The notes: generated by a model from the sequence alone, not told the origin. A stretch of DNA of 64,000 nucleotides from Oryzisolibacter sp. LB2S (GCF_040732315.1 NZ_CP160388.1:1950494-2014493), one strand, 5' to 3'; positions 25,843 through 38,629 are shown, numbered from the stretch's first letter. Numbers and translations are program-made.

Positions 25843-27930
25843 TCATCTTGCGACATGGTCGCCTCCGTGCGCGCCCAACACCCGATCCTTGAGGTCGGCG
25901 AGCTCGTCGCGCACGCGTGCGGCCTGTTCGAACTCCAGATTGCGCGCAAGTTCCAGCATGCGCTTCTCCAGCCGCTTGATCTCGCGCGCAATGTCCTTTT
26001 CCGACATCTCGTCGAGCTCGGCATGGCGCGCCGCCTCCTGCTCCAGGCGCTGCGCCTCTTGCCCGGCCTTCTCGCTGTAGACGCCGTCAATCAGGTCTCT
26101 TACCTGCTTGACAATGCTGCGCGGCGTGATCCCCTCCGCCTCGTTGTGGGCGATCTGCCGGGCGCGGCGGCGCTCGGTCTCATCGATGGCCTTCTTCATC
26201 GAGTCGGTCACGCGGTCGGCGTACAGGATGGCCTTGCCGTGCAGGTTGCGCGCCGCGCGGCCTATGGTCTGGATCAGGCTGCGCTCGGCACGCAGAAAGC
26301 CCTCCTTGTCGGCATCCAGAATGGCCACGAGCGAGACCTCCGGGATGTCCAGCCCTTCCCTCAGCAGGTTGATGCCGACGAGCACGTCGAATGCGCCCAG
26401 GCGCAGGTCGCGGATGATCTCCACGCGCTCCACGGTGTCCACGTCGGAGTGCAGATAGCGCACCTTGACGCCGTTCTCGTCCAGGTAGTCGGTGAGCTGC
26501 TCGGCCATGCGCTTGGTCAAGGTGGTGATGAGCACGCGCTCGTTCCTCTCCACGCGCAGGCGGATCTCCTGCAGCACATCGTCCACCTGATGCGTGGCGG
26601 GGCGCACCTCGACCTCCGGGTCCACCAGGCCCGTGGGGCGCACCACCTGGTCGACCACCTGGCCCGAATGCTCCTTCTCGTAGTCCGCGGGCGTGGCCGA
26701 GACAAAGATCACCTGGCGCATGCGGCGCTCGAATTCCTCGAACTTGAGCGGCCGGTTATCGAGCGCCGAGGGCAGGCGAAAGCCATAGTCCACCAGCGTG
26801 GTCTTGCGCGAGCGGTCGCCGTTGTACATGGCGTTGAGCTGGCCGATCATCTGGTGACTCTCGTCGAGGAACATCAGCGCGTCCGCCGGCAGGTAGTCGG
26901 TAAGCGTCGACGGCGGCTCGCCCGGCGCCGCGCCCGAGAGGTGGCGCGAGTAGTTCTCGATGCCCTTGCAGTGGCCCACCTCGGTCAGCATCTCGAGGTC
27001 GAAGCGCGTGCGCTGCTCCAGGCGCTGGGCCTCGACGAGCTTGCCCTCACGCGCAAAGAACGCCAGGCGCTCGCGCAGCTCCTCCTTGATGGTCTCCACG
27101 GCCGCCAGCACCACGTCGCGCGGCGTCACATAGTGGCTGCTGGGGTAGACCGTGAAGCGCGGGATCTTCTGCTGGATGCGGCCGGTGAGCGGGTCGAACA
27201 GCTGCAGGCTCTCGACCTCGTCGTCGAACAGCTCTATGCGCACGGCCAGCTCCGAATGCTCGGCCGGGAACACGTCTATGGTGTCGCCGCGCACGCGGAA
27301 CTTGCCGCGCGTGAAGTCCTGGTCGTTGCGCTGGTACTGCATGCGAATCAGCTGCGCGATCGCGTCGCGCTGGCCCAGCCTGTCGCCCACGCGCAGCGTC
27401 ATCACCATGCGGTGGTAGCTCTCGGGGTTGCCAATGCCGTAGATGGCCGAGACGGTGGCCACGATGACCACGTCGCGGCGCTCAAGCAGGCTCTTGGTGC
27501 AGGACAGGCGCATCTGCTCGATGTGCTCGTTGATGGCGCTGTCCTTCTCGATGAACAGGTCGCGCTGGGGCACATAGGCCTCGGGCTGGTAGTAGTCGTA
27601 GTAGCTGACGAAGTACTCCACCGCGTTCTTCGGGAAGAACTCGCGAAACTCCGAGTACAGCTGCGCCGCCAGCGTCTTGTTGGGCGCAAACACGATGGCC
27701 GGCCGCCCCAGGCGCGCGATCACGTTGGCCATGGTGAAGGTCTTGCCCGAACCCGTGACACCCAGCAGGGTCTGGAACACCTCGCCGTCCCTCACGCCCT
27801 CGACCAGCCTGGCAATCGCCTCGGGCTGGTCGCCCGCGGGGGGATAGGGCTGGAACAACTGGAACGGCGAGTCGGGAAACTCGACAAACTGCCCGGTGGA
27901 TGCGGGCGCGGCGGTGGCGGCTGATTGCAT
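25843..27930 (-). CDS. uvrB: Excinuclease ABC subunit B
   Basis: The 695-residue nucleotide-excision-repair helicase verifies DNA damage and positions UvrC. It has Walker [11 protein letters not shown], the beta-hairpin region [15 protein letters not shown] and the DEAD-like LDESHQ. Helicase motif VI is QTIGRAARN, and the C-terminal UVR motif is [24 protein letters not shown]. The start at 27930 ([13 protein letters not shown]) is the last ATG before the conserved [17 protein letters not shown] and gives a short extra N-terminus over E. coli (673). Confidence 0.97.
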   Translation of the reverse strand: MQSAATAAPASTGQFVEFPDSPFQLFQPYPPAGDQPEAIARLVEGVRDGEVFQTLLGVTGSGKTFTMANVIARLGRPAIVFAPNKTLAAQLYSEFREFFPKNAVEYFVSYYDYYQPEAYVPQRDLFIEKDSAINEHIEQMRLSCTKSLLERRDVVIVATVSAIYGIGNPESYHRMVMTLRVGDRLGQRDAIAQLIRMQYQRNDQDFTRGKFRVRGDTIDVFPAEHSELAVRIELFDDEVESLQLFDPLTGRIQQKIPRFTVYPSSHYVTPRDVVLAAVETIKEELRERLAFFAREGKLVEAQRLEQRTRFDLEMLTEVGHCKGIENYSRHLSGAAPGEPPSTLTDYLPADALMFLDESHQMIGQLNAMYNGDRSRKTTLVDYGFRLPSALDNRPLKFEEFERRMRQVIFVSATPADYEKEHSGQVVDQVVRPTGLVDPEVEVRPATHQVDDVLQEIRLRVERNERVLITTLTKRMAEQLTDYLDENGVKVRYLHSDVDTVERVEIIRDLRLGAFDVLVGINLLREGLDIPEVSLVAILDADKEGFLRAERSLIQTIGRAARNLHGKAILYADRVTDSMKKAIDETERRRARQIAHNEAEGITPRSIVKQVRDLIDGVYSEKAGQEAQRLEQEAARHAELDEMSEKDIAREIKRLEKRMLELARNLEFEQAARVRDELADLKDRVLGAHGGDHVAR

Positions 27931-28041
27931 GGTAGAGGTCAACGACACCGGCTCGCGCGTCGTTAAAATTGCGGGTTGGCCCGAAAGCCTACTGCAGCTG
28001 GGGTCACACCGCGCGATTTCCACCCCCCTCAAGGAATCTTC

Positions 28042-29238
28042 ATGTCTCTGTTTTCCGCCGTCGAAATGGCCCCCCGCGACCCCATCCTGGGTCTGAACGA
28101 GCAATTCAATGCCGACACCAACCCCAACAAGGTCAACCTGGGCGTGGGCGTGTATTTCGACGACAACGGCAAGCTGCCCCTGCTCCAATGCGTCCAGGTC
28201 GCCGAGAAGGCCATGATGGACAAGCCCGCCGCACGCGGCTACCTGCCCATCGACGGCATTGCCGCCTATGACAGCGCCGTCAAGGGCCTGGTCTTCGGCG
28301 CCGACTCCGAGCCCGTCACCAACGGCCGCGTGGCCACCGTGCAGGCCATCGGCGGCACGGGCGGCCTGAAGATCGGCGCCGACTTCCTCAAGAAGGTCAG
28401 CCCCGATGCCAAGGTGCTGATCTCCGACCCGAGCTGGGAAAACCACCGCGCCCTGTTCACCAATGCAGGCTTCACGGTCGAAACCTATGCCTACTACGAC
28501 GCTGCCAAGCGCGGCGTGAACTTCGACGGCATGCTCGCCAGCCTGAACGCAGCGGCGCCCGGCACCATCGTCGTGCTGCACGCCTGCTGCCACAACCCCA
28601 CGGGCTACGACATCACGCCCGCGCAGTGGGACCAGGTCGTCGCCGTCGTCAAGGCCAAGGGCCTCACGGCCTTCCTCGACATGGCCTACCAGGGCTTCGG
28701 CAACGGCATCGCCGAAGACGGCGCCGTGATCCAGAAGTTCGTCGCCGCGGGCCTCACGTTCTTCGTCTCGACCTCGTTCTCCAAGAGCTTTTCCCTGTAC
28801 GGCGAGCGCGTGGGCGCCCTGTCGGTGCTGTGCACGGACAAGGAAGAGGCCGCACGCGTGCTCAGCCAGCTCAAGATCGCCATCCGCACCAACTACAGCA
28901 ACCCACCCACGCATGGCGGCGCCGTGGTGGCCGCGGTGCTGAACAACCCCGAGCTGCGCGCGCTGTGGGAGAAGGAACTCGGCGAGATGCGCGTGCGCAT
29001 CAAGGCCATGCGCCAAAAGCTCGTCGACGGCCTCAAGGCCGCCGGCGTGAAGCAGGACATGAGCTTCATGACGCAGCAGATCGGCATGTTCAGCTACTCG
29101 GGCCTGTCCAAGGAGCAGATGGTGCGCCTGCGCAGCGAGTTCGGCGTCTACGGCACCGACACCGGCCGCATCTGCGTGGCCGCGCTCAACAGCAAGAACA
29201 TCGACTATGTCTGCCAGTCGATCGCCAAGGTGATCTAA
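28042..29238 (+). CDS. Aromatic/aspartate aminotransferase (class I)
   Basis: The 398-residue PLP aminotransferase of the AspC/TyrB type moves amino groups between aspartate or aromatic amino acids and 2-oxoglutarate. The PLP lysine is in [16 protein letters not shown]; the carboxylate-binding arginine region is TDTGRICVA near the end, and [11 protein letters not shown] is the family asparagine block. AAGGA lies 6 bases before the ATG. It is divergent from uvrB with a 111-base gap for both promoters. Whether it is primarily aspartate or tyrosine aminotransferase cannot be told by sequence alone. Confidence 0.93.
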   Translation: MSLFSAVEMAPRDPILGLNEQFNADTNPNKVNLGVGVYFDDNGKLPLLQCVQVAEKAMMDKPAARGYLPIDGIAAYDSAVKGLVFGADSEPVTNGRVATVQAIGGTGGLKIGADFLKKVSPDAKVLISDPSWENHRALFTNAGFTVETYAYYDAAKRGVNFDGMLASLNAAAPGTIVVLHACCHNPTGYDITPAQWDQVVAVVKAKGLTAFLDMAYQGFGNGIAEDGAVIQKFVAAGLTFFVSTSFSKSFSLYGERVGALSVLCTDKEEAARVLSQLKIAIRTNYSNPPTHGGAVVAAVLNNPELRALWEKELGEMRVRIKAMRQKLVDGLKAAGVKQDMSFMTQQIGMFSYSGLSKEQMVRLRSEFGVYGTDTGRICVAALNSKNIDYVCQSIAKVI

Positions 29239-29255
29239 GCCTCACCGGCAAGCCA

Positions 29256-29288
29256 AAGAAGACCGCCCTCGGGCGGTCTTCTTTTTTG
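29256..29288 (+). terminator. Rho-independent terminator after the aminotransferase
   Basis: A perfect 12-bp stem AAGAAGACCGCC / GGCGGTCTTCTT with a 4-base loop is followed by TTTT. Confidence 0.95.
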
Positions 29289-29290
29289 TC

Positions 29291-29339
29291 TTTTTGGCCT
29301 CCAGCGCCCGTCTGACGGGCGCATCAAGCTATCAAATTT
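29291..29339 (-). repeat. Dispersed palindromic repeat between convergent genes
   Basis: Minus-oriented copy: GATAGCTTGATGCGCCCG, loop, CGGGCGCTGGAGGCC, AAAAA. It lies 3 bases after the previous terminator and before the ygiQ 3' end, so it may act as that gene's terminator. Confidence 0.8.
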
Positions 29340-29379
29340 GCAGAAAGCGTGCGACATGGGCCGGCCAGCCCTGCAGCCC

Positions 29380-31797
<2,418 letters not shown>

Positions 31798-31900
31798 CGG
31801 CGGGCCTGCGGGACGGGGCCGGGCATTTTAGAGGTCTTGCGCCGCCGCCGTGGTGATGGCCCCAGAGCGGGCACGCCCATAGGGTAAGCTTGCCGCCCCC

Positions 31901-32491
31901 ATGCCATCCACCCTGAGCACCCCCGTCCACAGCGAACTCATCATCAAGAAGAGCCGCTTCATCGGCTGCGTGCAGCCCATGGCGGACCGCGCCAGCGCCC
32001 AGGCGGTGGTGGACGCGCTGCGCCAGCAGCACCCGGGCGCGGCCCATGTCTGCTGGGCGCTGCTGGCCGGGGGGCAGTCGGCCGCGGTGGACGACGGCGA
32101 GCCCGGCGGCACGGCCGGCCGGCCCATGCTGGACGTGCTGCGCCACCAGGACCTGGAGGGGGTACTCGCCACCGTGGTGCGCTACTTCGGCGGCGTCAAG
32201 CTCGGCGCGGGCGGCCTGGTGCGCGCCTACACCGACACCGTGGCCCAGGCCCTGCTGCAGGCCGACAAGGTGGCGCTGCGGCGCATGCAGACGCTGTGCT
32301 GCAGCGTGCCCTATGCGCTCGAGGGCCTGCTGCGCCGCGAGATCGAGGCCGCCGGCGCCGAGCTGCTCGACGTGGCCCATGGCGCCCAGGTGCAGCTGCG
32401 ACTGCGCCTGCCCGAGGCGGGCGCCGATGCCTTCATGGCGCGGCTGGGCGAGCTGTGCCACGGGCGCGTGGCCTGGCTCGACCCCCGATAG
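31901..32491 (+). CDS. yigZ: YigZ/IMPACT family protein
   Basis: The 196-residue protein has the UPF0029 (IMPACT) N-terminal domain: KKSRFIGCVQPM, DDGEPGGTAGRPML and the hallmark VVRYFGGVKLGAGGLVRAY. A smaller C-terminal ferredoxin-like domain follows. The eukaryotic relative IMPACT affects translation control; the bacterial role is unclear. Start ATG at 31901 is 103 bases from the divergent ygiQ start. Confidence 0.93.
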   Translation: MPSTLSTPVHSELIIKKSRFIGCVQPMADRASAQAVVDALRQQHPGAAHVCWALLAGGQSAAVDDGEPGGTAGRPMLDVLRHQDLEGVLATVVRYFGGVKLGAGGLVRAYTDTVAQALLQADKVALRRMQTLCCSVPYALEGLLRREIEAAGAELLDVAHGAQVQLRLRLPEAGADAFMARLGELCHGRVAWLDPR

Positions 32492-32560
32492 TCCAGCGCC
32501 GCCCCTCAAGTGCGCGCGGGCCGTGCCGATACCGGGTTGTTCCCCTTTCACGCACAAGCC

Positions 32561-32773
32561 ATGGACATCACCCTCACCTCCGCCATCGTCAACACCGCTA
32601 CTGCCATGTCCAACCAGGAGGCCGCGCAGGCCGTGCAGGTCTCCGTGCTCAAGAAGTCCATGAACGCGCAGGCGGCCGCCGTCAGCACGCTGCTCGAGGG
32701 CGTGCAGCCCCCGGCCGCCCCGGCGCTGGCCAGCAGCGGCACGCTGGGCACGCAGCTCAACACCTACGCCTGA
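32561..32773 (+). CDS. YjfB-like small protein
   Basis: The 70-residue protein begins MDITLTSAIVNTATAMSNQEAAQAVQVSVLKKSMNAQ in spirit of the YjfB family (putative motility protein): a short N-terminal strand, a Gln/Ala-rich amphipathic helix, KKSMN and an Ala/Pro-Gly tail. No signal peptide or ribosome site is obvious. It is 69 bases after yigZ on the same strand and convergent with dauA. The family's function is not established. Confidence 0.6.
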   Translation: MDITLTSAIVNTATAMSNQEAAQAVQVSVLKKSMNAQAAAVSTLLEGVQPPAAPALASSGTLGTQLNTYA

Positions 32774-32800
32774 TCGGCCAGGGCACCCTCCAGGGCAACC

Positions 32801-33928
32801 TCAACGCAGGCGCGCGGGCGAGAGCGCCGCGGGCGTGACGCCCTCCTGCGCCAGCCGCACGTTGAGCGGCTCGCCCAACGCCAGATTGCGCGCCAGCAGC
32901 GCCGCGCCCGCCGCGCTCTGTATGCCATAGCCGCCCTGAGCGGCCAGCCAGAAGAAGCCGGGCACATGGTTGTCCCAGCCAATCACCAGGTCGCCATCGG
33001 CGACGAAGGAGCGCAGCCCGGCCCAGGTGTGCGTGGGCCGGCGGATCTCGAAGCGGCTCACCTCCTCGATGCGGTGAATGCCCAGCGCCACGTCCAGCTC
33101 CTCGGGCACCACGTCGTGTGGCGCCACGGGGTCGGCGTTGGCCGGTGAGCCCAGCAGCTGGCCCGCATCGGGCTTGAAGTAATAGTCCTCGGCAATGCCG
33201 ATCACGGCCGGCCAGCGGGCCGCATCCATGCCCGCGGGCACCGCGAAGGTGAAGGCCGTGCGCCGGCGCGGCTCGAGCCCAATGGGCGGCACGCCGGCCA
33301 GGCCCGCCACCACATCGGCCCAGGCGCCCGCTGCGTTGACCACGGCGCCGGCGGTGAAGAGCGTGCCGTCGGCCAGCGTGATCTTCCAGCCGTCGGCCGC
33401 GCGCACGAGGCCCGTGACCTCGGCGCTCGTGCGGATCTCGCCGCCGCGCTGGCGCAGGCCGCGCAGAAAGCCCTGGTGCAGCGCATGCACGTCGATGTCG
33501 GCGGCGCCGGGCTCGCTCATGCCCGCGGCCACGGCCTCGGGGCGCAGGCAGGGCAGTAGCTGCAGCATCTCCTCCCGCGTCAGGCGGCGCACGTCGGGGT
33601 CCAGCGCCAGGGCCTCGCGGTAGGCGGCCTCCAGAAGGTCCAGCTGATGCGGGCCGGCCAGGTAGACCACGCCGCGCGGCGTGAGGATGGGGCCGCTTGC
33701 GAACTCGGGCGGCGGCGCGTCGTAGAGCGCGCGGCTCGCACGCGTGAGCGCCCGGATCTGGGGCGTGCCGTAGGTGGCCGAATACAGCGCCGCCGAGCGC
33801 CCGGTGGTGTGGTAGCCGGGCTGGGATTCGCGCTCGAGCAGCAGCACGCGGCGCTCCCCGGCCAGCTCCCAGCCCATGGAGGCGCCGGCAATGCCCGCGC
33901 CGATGATGACGAAGTCGTATCCATTCAT
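32801..33928 (-). CDS. dauA: FAD-dependent D-amino acid dehydrogenase (D-arginine dehydrogenase-like)
   Basis: The 375-residue flavoenzyme has [17 protein letters not shown] for FAD binding. It is very similar in recall to Pseudomonas Dau[62 protein letters not shown] and AAQGGYGIQ are all in place. DauA oxidises D-arginine, D-lysine and other D-amino acids to 2-oxo acids and passes electrons to the respiratory chain. Its ATG overlaps the dsdA stop by 4 bases (ATGA), so both act together in D-amino acid catabolism. Substrate preference is inferred. Confidence 0.85.
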   Translation of the reverse strand: MNGYDFVIIGAGIAGASMGWELAGERRVLLLERESQPGYHTTGRSAALYSATYGTPQIRALTRASRALYDAPPPEFASGPILTPRGVVYLAGPHQLDLLEAAYREALALDPDVRRLTREEMLQLLPCLRPEAVAAGMSEPGAADIDVHALHQGFLRGLRQRGGEIRTSAEVTGLVRAADGWKITLADGTLFTAGAVVNAAGAWADVVAGLAGVPPIGLEPRRRTAFTFAVPAGMDAARWPAVIGIAEDYYFKPDAGQLLGSPANADPVAPHDVVPEELDVALGIHRIEEVSRFEIRRPTHTWAGLRSFVADGDLVIGWDNHVPGFFWLAAQGGYGIQSAAGAALLARNLALGEPLNVRLAQEGVTPAALSPARLR

Positions 33929-35277
33929 GAGTGTTCCTTCAGGGCGCGGCCGCGTTGCACAAAGCGCTGGTATTCCTCGTCGGGCACGAACAGCCCGCCC
34001 GTGGTCCAGACCAGGTGCGTGGCCTGCGGCAGCTGCGCGGCCAGCCCCTGCGCGGCCAGCCAGGCGCGACCCGCATCCGTGCCCAGCAGCATGGCCGGGC
34101 CGGCAAAGCCCGCGGCGGCCGAGGGCTCGATGCGCTCGCCAGTCGCGTCCAGCACCCGCACCAGATGGCGAAACAGCTCGTCGTCAGGCACCGTGAGGCA
34201 GCCCGAGAGCAGCGGCGCCATCAGTTCGGCCGCGGGCTGCGAGGCGCGCGGTACGGCCAGGCCGTCCGCCTCGGTCTGGTTTGTGAGGCCCCAGTCGTAC
34301 ACCGAAGGGTGGGCACCCTGCCCCGCCAACATCTGCAGCATGAAGCAGGGCGACTGCACGGGCTCGGCAAAAAAGCAGTGCACATGCGGGCCCAGCACCT
34401 GGCGCAGGCCAAACGTGATGCCCGCGGGCGCGCCTCCCACGCCGCAGGGCAGGTAGACGAACAGCGGGTGCGCGGCGTCCACCGCGATGCCTGCCGCGTG
34501 CAGCTGGCGCTTCAAGTGCGGCGCGGCGGCGCTGTAGCCCAGCAGCAGCGACAGCGAGCGCTCGTCATCGACAAAATGGCTGTACGGGTCGGCGCCGGCC
34601 TGGGTGCGGCCCGCGGCCACGGCGGCCTCGTAGTCGCCCGCATGCTCCACCACCTGCACGCCGCGCTGGCGCAGGCGCTGCTTCTTCCATTCCTTGGCCT
34701 CGAGTGACATATGCACCACGGCGCGAAAACCCAGGGCCGAGGCGGCCACGCCTATGCTCAGCCCCAGGTTACCGGTGGAGCCCACGGCCACCGTGTGGCG
34801 CGCAAACAGCGCGCGCGCGGCCGGGCCGGCCAGGGCCTGGTAGTCCTCGGGGCCCGACGCCGGCGTGAGCAGGCCATGGCCCAGGGCCAGGGCCTCGGCA
34901 TGCTCGAGCACCTCGTGGATGCCGCCGCGCGCCTTGACCGAACCGGCCACGGGCAGCAGATGGTCGGCCTTGATCCACAGCCGTCCCTGTTCTGCAACCA
35001 GGCCCAGGCCCAGGGCCGGCGCCAGCGTGGGCGCGGGCAGCAGCGGCGACTCGATTACGCCGCCCGCCTCATGCAGCTCGGGAAACAGGCGCGCGAGCAG
35101 CGGCGCAAAGCGCGCCATCCGCGCCGCGGCCGCCTGTATGTCGCCTGCACCAATCTGGCGGCCGGCGACGGCCAGGCCCTCGGGCGGCTGCGCCTTCCGC
35201 CCGGGGTTGAGCCACAGGCAGGGAACTGCCCGGCGCAGCAGCGCGGCCTGAGCATCATGTGTGGTGGCTTCGGTCAT
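33925..35277 (-). CDS. dsdA: D-serine ammonia-lyase
   Basis: The 450-residue fold type II PLP enzyme converts D-serine to pyruvate and ammonia. The PLP lysine is in the family motif [11 protein letters not shown]; the cofactor phosphate loop is [11 protein letters not shown], and [13 protein letters not shown] and [16 protein letters not shown] match DsdA. The length matches E. coli DsdA (442). It is translationally coupled to dauA. No DsdC-type regulator or DsdX transporter is adjacent; the small-drug exporter upstream is separated by a MITE-like element. Confidence 0.92.
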   Translation of the reverse strand: MTEATTHDAQAALLRRAVPCLWLNPGRKAQPPEGLAVAGRQIGAGDIQAAAARMARFAPLLARLFPELHEAGGVIESPLLPAPTLAPALGLGLVAEQGRLWIKADHLLPVAGSVKARGGIHEVLEHAEALALGHGLLTPASGPEDYQALAGPAARALFARHTVAVGSTGNLGLSIGVAASALGFRAVVHMSLEAKEWKKQRLRQRGVQVVEHAGDYEAAVAAGRTQAGADPYSHFVDDERSLSLLLGYSAAAPHLKRQLHAAGIAVDAAHPLFVYLPCGVGGAPAGITFGLRQVLGPHVHCFFAEPVQSPCFMLQMLAGQGAHPSVYDWGLTNQTEADGLAVPRASQPAAELMAPLLSGCLTVPDDELFRHLVRVLDATGERIEPSAAAGFAGPAMLLGTDAGRAWLAAQGLAAQLPQATHLVWTTGGLFVPDEEYQRFVQRGRALKEHS

Positions 35278-35292
35278 GGCTGGCTCGCTTTC

Positions 35293-35530
35293 AACCTAAA
35301 AACGGCAGTTGGACGCGCTTGTCAGTGCCGTGATCGGCGTGCCAGGCAAGGCGCGACGACGCAGCGGGCTCCTGCCCGCAAGGAGGAGCAACGCCGCATG
35401 GCGCGTCGAGCGCGGTGCTGGCGAGTGCGTAGCGTGTTCACCCCGCAGGTGAGCATCAGCGAAGCAGCCAAAGTCAATGTCCATGCGGCTCTCGTGAAGA
35501 TGGCAAGCGGTCAACTGCCGTTTTTAGGTT
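35293..35530. mobile_element. MITE-like element, 238 bp, with perfect 19-bp terminal inverted repeats
   Basis: AACCTAAAAACGGCAGTTG at 35293-35311 is repeated exactly as its reverse complement at 35512-35530. The interior is GC-rich, has no credible gene (a 72-codon minus-strand frame ends in the repeat and has no family features), and no transposase. No clear target duplication is seen at the ends. It fills the gap upstream of dsdA and abuts another repeat at 35537. Non-autonomous transposon-like status is an inference. Confidence 0.65.
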
Positions 35531-35536
35531 CAAATC

Positions 35537-35579
35537 AATAGCTTGTCGCGCTTTATGGACAAGCCTTGGAGGCCAATCT
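35537..35579 (+). repeat. Dispersed palindromic repeat next to the SMR gene
   Basis: AATAGCTTGTCGCGCTT, ATGGAC loop, AAGCCTTGGAGGCCAATC. It begins 6 bases after the MITE-like element and ends 2 bases before the last codon of the SMR exporter, so it is a likely 3' structure for that gene. Confidence 0.8.
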
Positions 35580-35581
35580 CT

Positions 35582-35914
35582 TCAATGCCCCGCGGTCTTG
35601 GAAAAGAGCTGCATCACCAGCACGCCCCCAACAATCATGGCCATGCCCAACATGGCCGGCAGGTCCAGCTTCTGCCCGTACACAATCCAGCCCACGAGCG
35701 AGATCAGCACGATGCCCAGCCCCGACCACACGGCATTGACCACGCCCGTGGGCATGTGGTTCATGACCTTGGAGACCAGATAGAACGCCAGGCAGTAGCC
35801 GAGCACGGCCAGCGCCGCCGGCCCCACGCGCGTGAGGCCTTGGGAGGATTTGAGGGCCGAGGTGGCGACGACCTCGGCCACGATGGAGATGCCGAGCAGG
35901 ATGTAGGGGTGCAT
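35582..35914 (-). CDS. Small multidrug resistance (SMR/EmrE family) exporter
   Basis: The 110-residue protein has four membrane helices and the membrane-embedded glutamate in IVAEVVATSALKSSQGLTR, which binds drug and proton in EmrE. GVVNAVWSGLGIV and GMAMIVGGVLVMQLFSK are typical of the family. It should act as an antiparallel dimer in the inner membrane exporting cationic compounds. EmrE-like features (AEV, SALK) favour the multidrug rather than the guanidinium (SugE) subgroup. It is monocistronic between repeats. Confidence 0.92.
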   Translation of the reverse strand: MHPYILLGISIVAEVVATSALKSSQGLTRVGPAALAVLGYCLAFYLVSKVMNHMPTGVVNAVWSGLGIVLISLVGWIVYGQKLDLPAMLGMAMIVGGVLVMQLFSKTAGH

Positions 35915-35952
35915 GGGGAACCGGGTTGCCGCGGGCGACAGAAATATAAAAA

Positions 35953-35996
35953 TGATAGCTGCTTGCGCTTGTTGGACGGGCGCAAAAGGCCAATTT
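35953..35996 (+). repeat. Dispersed palindromic repeat between the FAH and SMR genes
   Basis: GATAGCTGCTTGCGCTTG, loop, CGGGCGC, AAGGCCAATTT. It lies just after the FAH hydrolase stop and can serve as a terminator hairpin. Confidence 0.8.
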
Positions 35997-36007
35997 GCCT
36001 CAAATAT

Positions 36008-36853
36008 TCAGCCACCCACGCAGGTCAGACGCTGCTCGCCCAGGCCCGTGGCGCCCAGGCGCATCACGTCGCCCGCACGCAGAAAGCGCGGCGTGGGCTT
36101 CTGGCCCAGGCCCACGCCGGCAGGCGTGCCGGTGAGCACCAGGTCGCCGGGCTCGAGCGTCATGAACTGGCTGATGTAGGCCAGCACCGTGGGCAGATCG
36201 AAGATGAAGTTGCGCGTGTTGCCGTCCTGCATGCGCTGGCCGTTGACCTCCAGCCACAGGGCGATGGCGTGCGGGTCGGGCAGCTCGTCGGGCGTGACCA
36301 GCCATGGGCCCACGGGTGCGAAGCTGTCGCAGCCCTTGCCCTTGTCCCACTGGCCGCCGCGCTCCATCTGGTATCCGCGCTCGGATACATCGTTGGCCAG
36401 CACATAGCCGGCCACATGGGCCAGCGCGTCGGCCCGGGCCACCCGGCGCATGCGCGTGCCTATCACCACGCCCAGCTCCACCTCCCAGTCGGTCTTGAGC
36501 GCGCCGCTCGGGATGCGTACTTCATCCTCGGGCCCGCAGAGCGCGCTGGTGGCCTTCATGAACAGCACGGGCTCGGCCGGCGGCGGCAGGCCGGCCTCGG
36601 CCGCATGGTCGGCGTAGTTGAGGCCCACGCAGACGATCTTGCCTATGCCCGCCACGGGGCAGCCCAGGCGCGTGCCGGGGGCTATCGCCGGCAGGCGCGT
36701 GGCGTTGATGGCCGCCAGCGCGGAGAGCGTGCGCGGCGAGAGCTGCGCCGGGGTGATGTCGGGCAGCAGCATGGACAGGTCGCGCGGCACGCCCTGGGCG
36801 TCCACCATGCCCGCGCGCTCGGCGCCGGCCTGTCCGTGGCGTATGAGTTTCAT
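36008..36853 (-). CDS. Fumarylacetoacetate hydrolase family protein
   Basis: The 281-residue FAH-fold hydrolase cleaves a C-C or related bond next to a keto group. Metal ligands are visible in DWEVELGVVIG (two Glu) and NDVSERGYQ (Asp). KIVCVGLNYADHAAE, CDSFAPVGPWLVT and LEPGDLVLTGTPAGVG are the conserved family blocks. The subgroup (2,4-diketo-3-deoxy-sugar hydrolase, acylpyruvase or ureidoglycolate lyase-like) cannot be fixed; context gives no pathway. The start at 36853 has AGGGAGACC upstream. Confidence 0.9.
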   Translation of the reverse strand: MKLIRHGQAGAERAGMVDAQGVPRDLSMLLPDITPAQLSPRTLSALAAINATRLPAIAPGTRLGCPVAGIGKIVCVGLNYADHAAEAGLPPPAEPVLFMKATSALCGPEDEVRIPSGALKTDWEVELGVVIGTRMRRVARADALAHVAGYVLANDVSERGYQMERGGQWDKGKGCDSFAPVGPWLVTPDELPDPHAIALWLEVNGQRMQDGNTRNFIFDLPTVLAYISQFMTLEPGDLVLTGTPAGVGLGQKPTPRFLRAGDVMRLGATGLGEQRLTCVGG

Positions 36854-36984
36854 GCAAGGTCTCCCTGTGGTTGGCTCAAGCCGGCCGAGTCTATAGGCGC
36901 AGGCACAATCGCTGCGGCTGATGCCCGCATCGCATTCGGCGATGGCCCGCCGCGCTGCACAGCCAAGGCCAAAGGCATACGATC

Positions 36985-37602
36985 ATGCGCTTTGCCGCGC
37001 CCGCCATGACCACCGCCGCTGCCACCGCCGCCCCCACCGCCGAACGTCCGCGCCCGCACAGCCTGGCCGCACTGTTCTGGGCCTTCACCTGGCTCGCACT
37101 GCAGGGCTTTGGCGGCGTGATGGCCGTGGTGCAGCGCGAGCTCGTGGAACGCCGGCGCTGGATGACGAACGAGGAATTCGTGGAGGACTGGGCCGCGGCG
37201 CAGATCCTGCCCGGCCCCAACGTGGTGAATCTGTCCATCATGGTGGGCGACCGCTACTTTGGCGCGCGCGGCGCCCTGACGGCCCTGGCCGGCATGCTGC
37301 TGCTGCCCACGCTGCTCGTGGTCGGCCTGGCGGCCTTGTACGCCGCCTTTGCGGCCCAGCCCATGGTGGTGGGCGCGCTGCGCGGCATGGGCGCGGTGGC
37401 CGCGGGGCTGGTGGCCGGCACCGGCTGCAAGCTGGCGGCCGCGCTCGCCCGTCACCCGCTGGGCACCCTGCCCTGCGCGCTCATCGTCGCCGCCACCTTT
37501 GCCGCCATGAGCGTGCTGCGCCTGCCGCTGGCCTGGGTGCTGCCGGTGCTCGGCGGCCTGGCCTGCGCGCTCACCTGGCGCAAGCTGCCGGACGCGGCCT
37601 AG
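36985..37602 (+). CDS. Chromate transporter, N-terminal-type half protein
   Basis: The 205-residue protein holds one CHR (chromate transporter) domain with about five membrane segments. The family block FTWLALQGFGGVMAVVQRELVERRRWMT and AAAQILPGPNVVNLSIMVG are present. In many bacteria ChrA works as two short proteins encoded side by side; the partner is at 38637. The IS481-family insertion lies exactly at its stop codon: the stop TAG is part of the target duplication, so the protein is unchanged. The start could also be ATG 37006. Confidence 0.9.
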   Translation: MRFAAPAMTTAAATAAPTAERPRPHSLAALFWAFTWLALQGFGGVMAVVQRELVERRRWMTNEEFVEDWAAAQILPGPNVVNLSIMVGDRYFGARGALTALAGMLLLPTLLVVGLAALYAAFAAQPMVVGALRGMGAVAAGLVAGTGCKLAAALARHPLGTLPCALIVAATFAAMSVLRLPLAWVLPVLGGLACALTWRKLPDAA

Positions 37603-37603
37603 C
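37598..37603 (+). repeat. Left target-site duplication of the IS481-family element
   Basis: CCTAGC, identical to the right copy; it contains the TAG stop of the upstream chromate gene. Confidence 0.9.
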
Positions 37604-38629
37604 TGTCGTTTCCCAAGAGGTTGTTCACCCGAGGTGAAGGAAGATGGCGGTTCTCACGCCAACCAGCTTTCTTCAGGACTCCCCGGATGAACATCCACAA
37701 GAATGCCTCATTGACGCCCAAAGGGCGAGCACACTTGATGCAAGAGATCGATCGCATTGGCCTGATGCCGGCGGCCGCGGCCGCCGGCATCAGCACGCAC
37801 ACGGCCCGCAAGTGGCTACGTCGCTACGCGGCCGAGGGCGCTGCCGGTCTGATCGATCGTAGCTCGCGGCCCCGGCGCAGCCCCCGACGCAGCCTGGCGA
37901 GCAAGCTCGAGCGTGCCGTGGCGCTGCGACGAATCCAGCGATTGACCTATGAGCGCATTGCCGAGCGCGTGGGCTTGTCGCGCAGCACGGTGGCGCGTGC
38001 CTGCAAGGCTGCCGGCGTTACCCATCTGCCTGCCCTGCAGCAGGCGGTGCCTGTGCGGCGCTACGAGCGCGCAGCGCCTGGTGAGCTGCTGCATCTGGAC
38101 ACCAAGAAACTCGCTCGTTTCGACAGACCGGGGCACCGCGTCACGGGTGACCGCACCCAGAACACGCCACATGCGGGCTGGCAAGCGCTGCATGTGGCCA
38201 TCGACGATCACTCGCGTGTGGGCTTCAGCCTGGTGCTGGCCGATGAGACGGCCAAGAGTGCGTGCACCTTCGTGCTGGCGGCGCTGCGCTACTACAAGAG
38301 CCTGGGCGTGAAGATCGAGCAGGTGATGACGGACAACGGCTCGGCCTACAACTCGCGCCGCTTTGCCAAACTGCTGCGCCGCCTGGGCATCCGGCATATC
38401 CGCACCCGCCCGTACACGCCACGCACCAACGGCAAGGCTGAGCGCTTCATCCAGACTCTGCTGCGCGAATGGGCCTATGCGTTCGTCTATCCCAGCTCAG
38501 AGCTGCGCGCCCGTGAGTTGGCTCCTTGGATGTACCACTACAACTTCAACCGGCCACACTCTGCTACTTCCGGCAAACCGCCCATCACACGCCTCGGCTT
38601 CGATGGAAACAACGTGGTGAGAAACTACA
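37604..38629 (+). mobile_element. IS481-family insertion sequence, 1026 bp, intact
   Basis: The ends are imperfect inverted repeats: left TGTCGTTTCCCAAGAGGTTG, right (reverse complement) TGTAGTTTCTCACCACGTTG, starting TGT and ending ACA. A perfect 6-base duplication CCTAGC flanks it, matching the known NCTAGN target of IS481. It carries one transposase gene with all catalytic residues. The insertion separates two chromate transporter genes but spares both reading frames. Confidence 0.95.

Noticed and set aside
35296..35514. 72-codon minus-strand frame inside the MITE-like element
   Set aside because: It begins and ends within the inverted repeats, lacks a ribosome site and has no family features; treated as non-coding element sequence.
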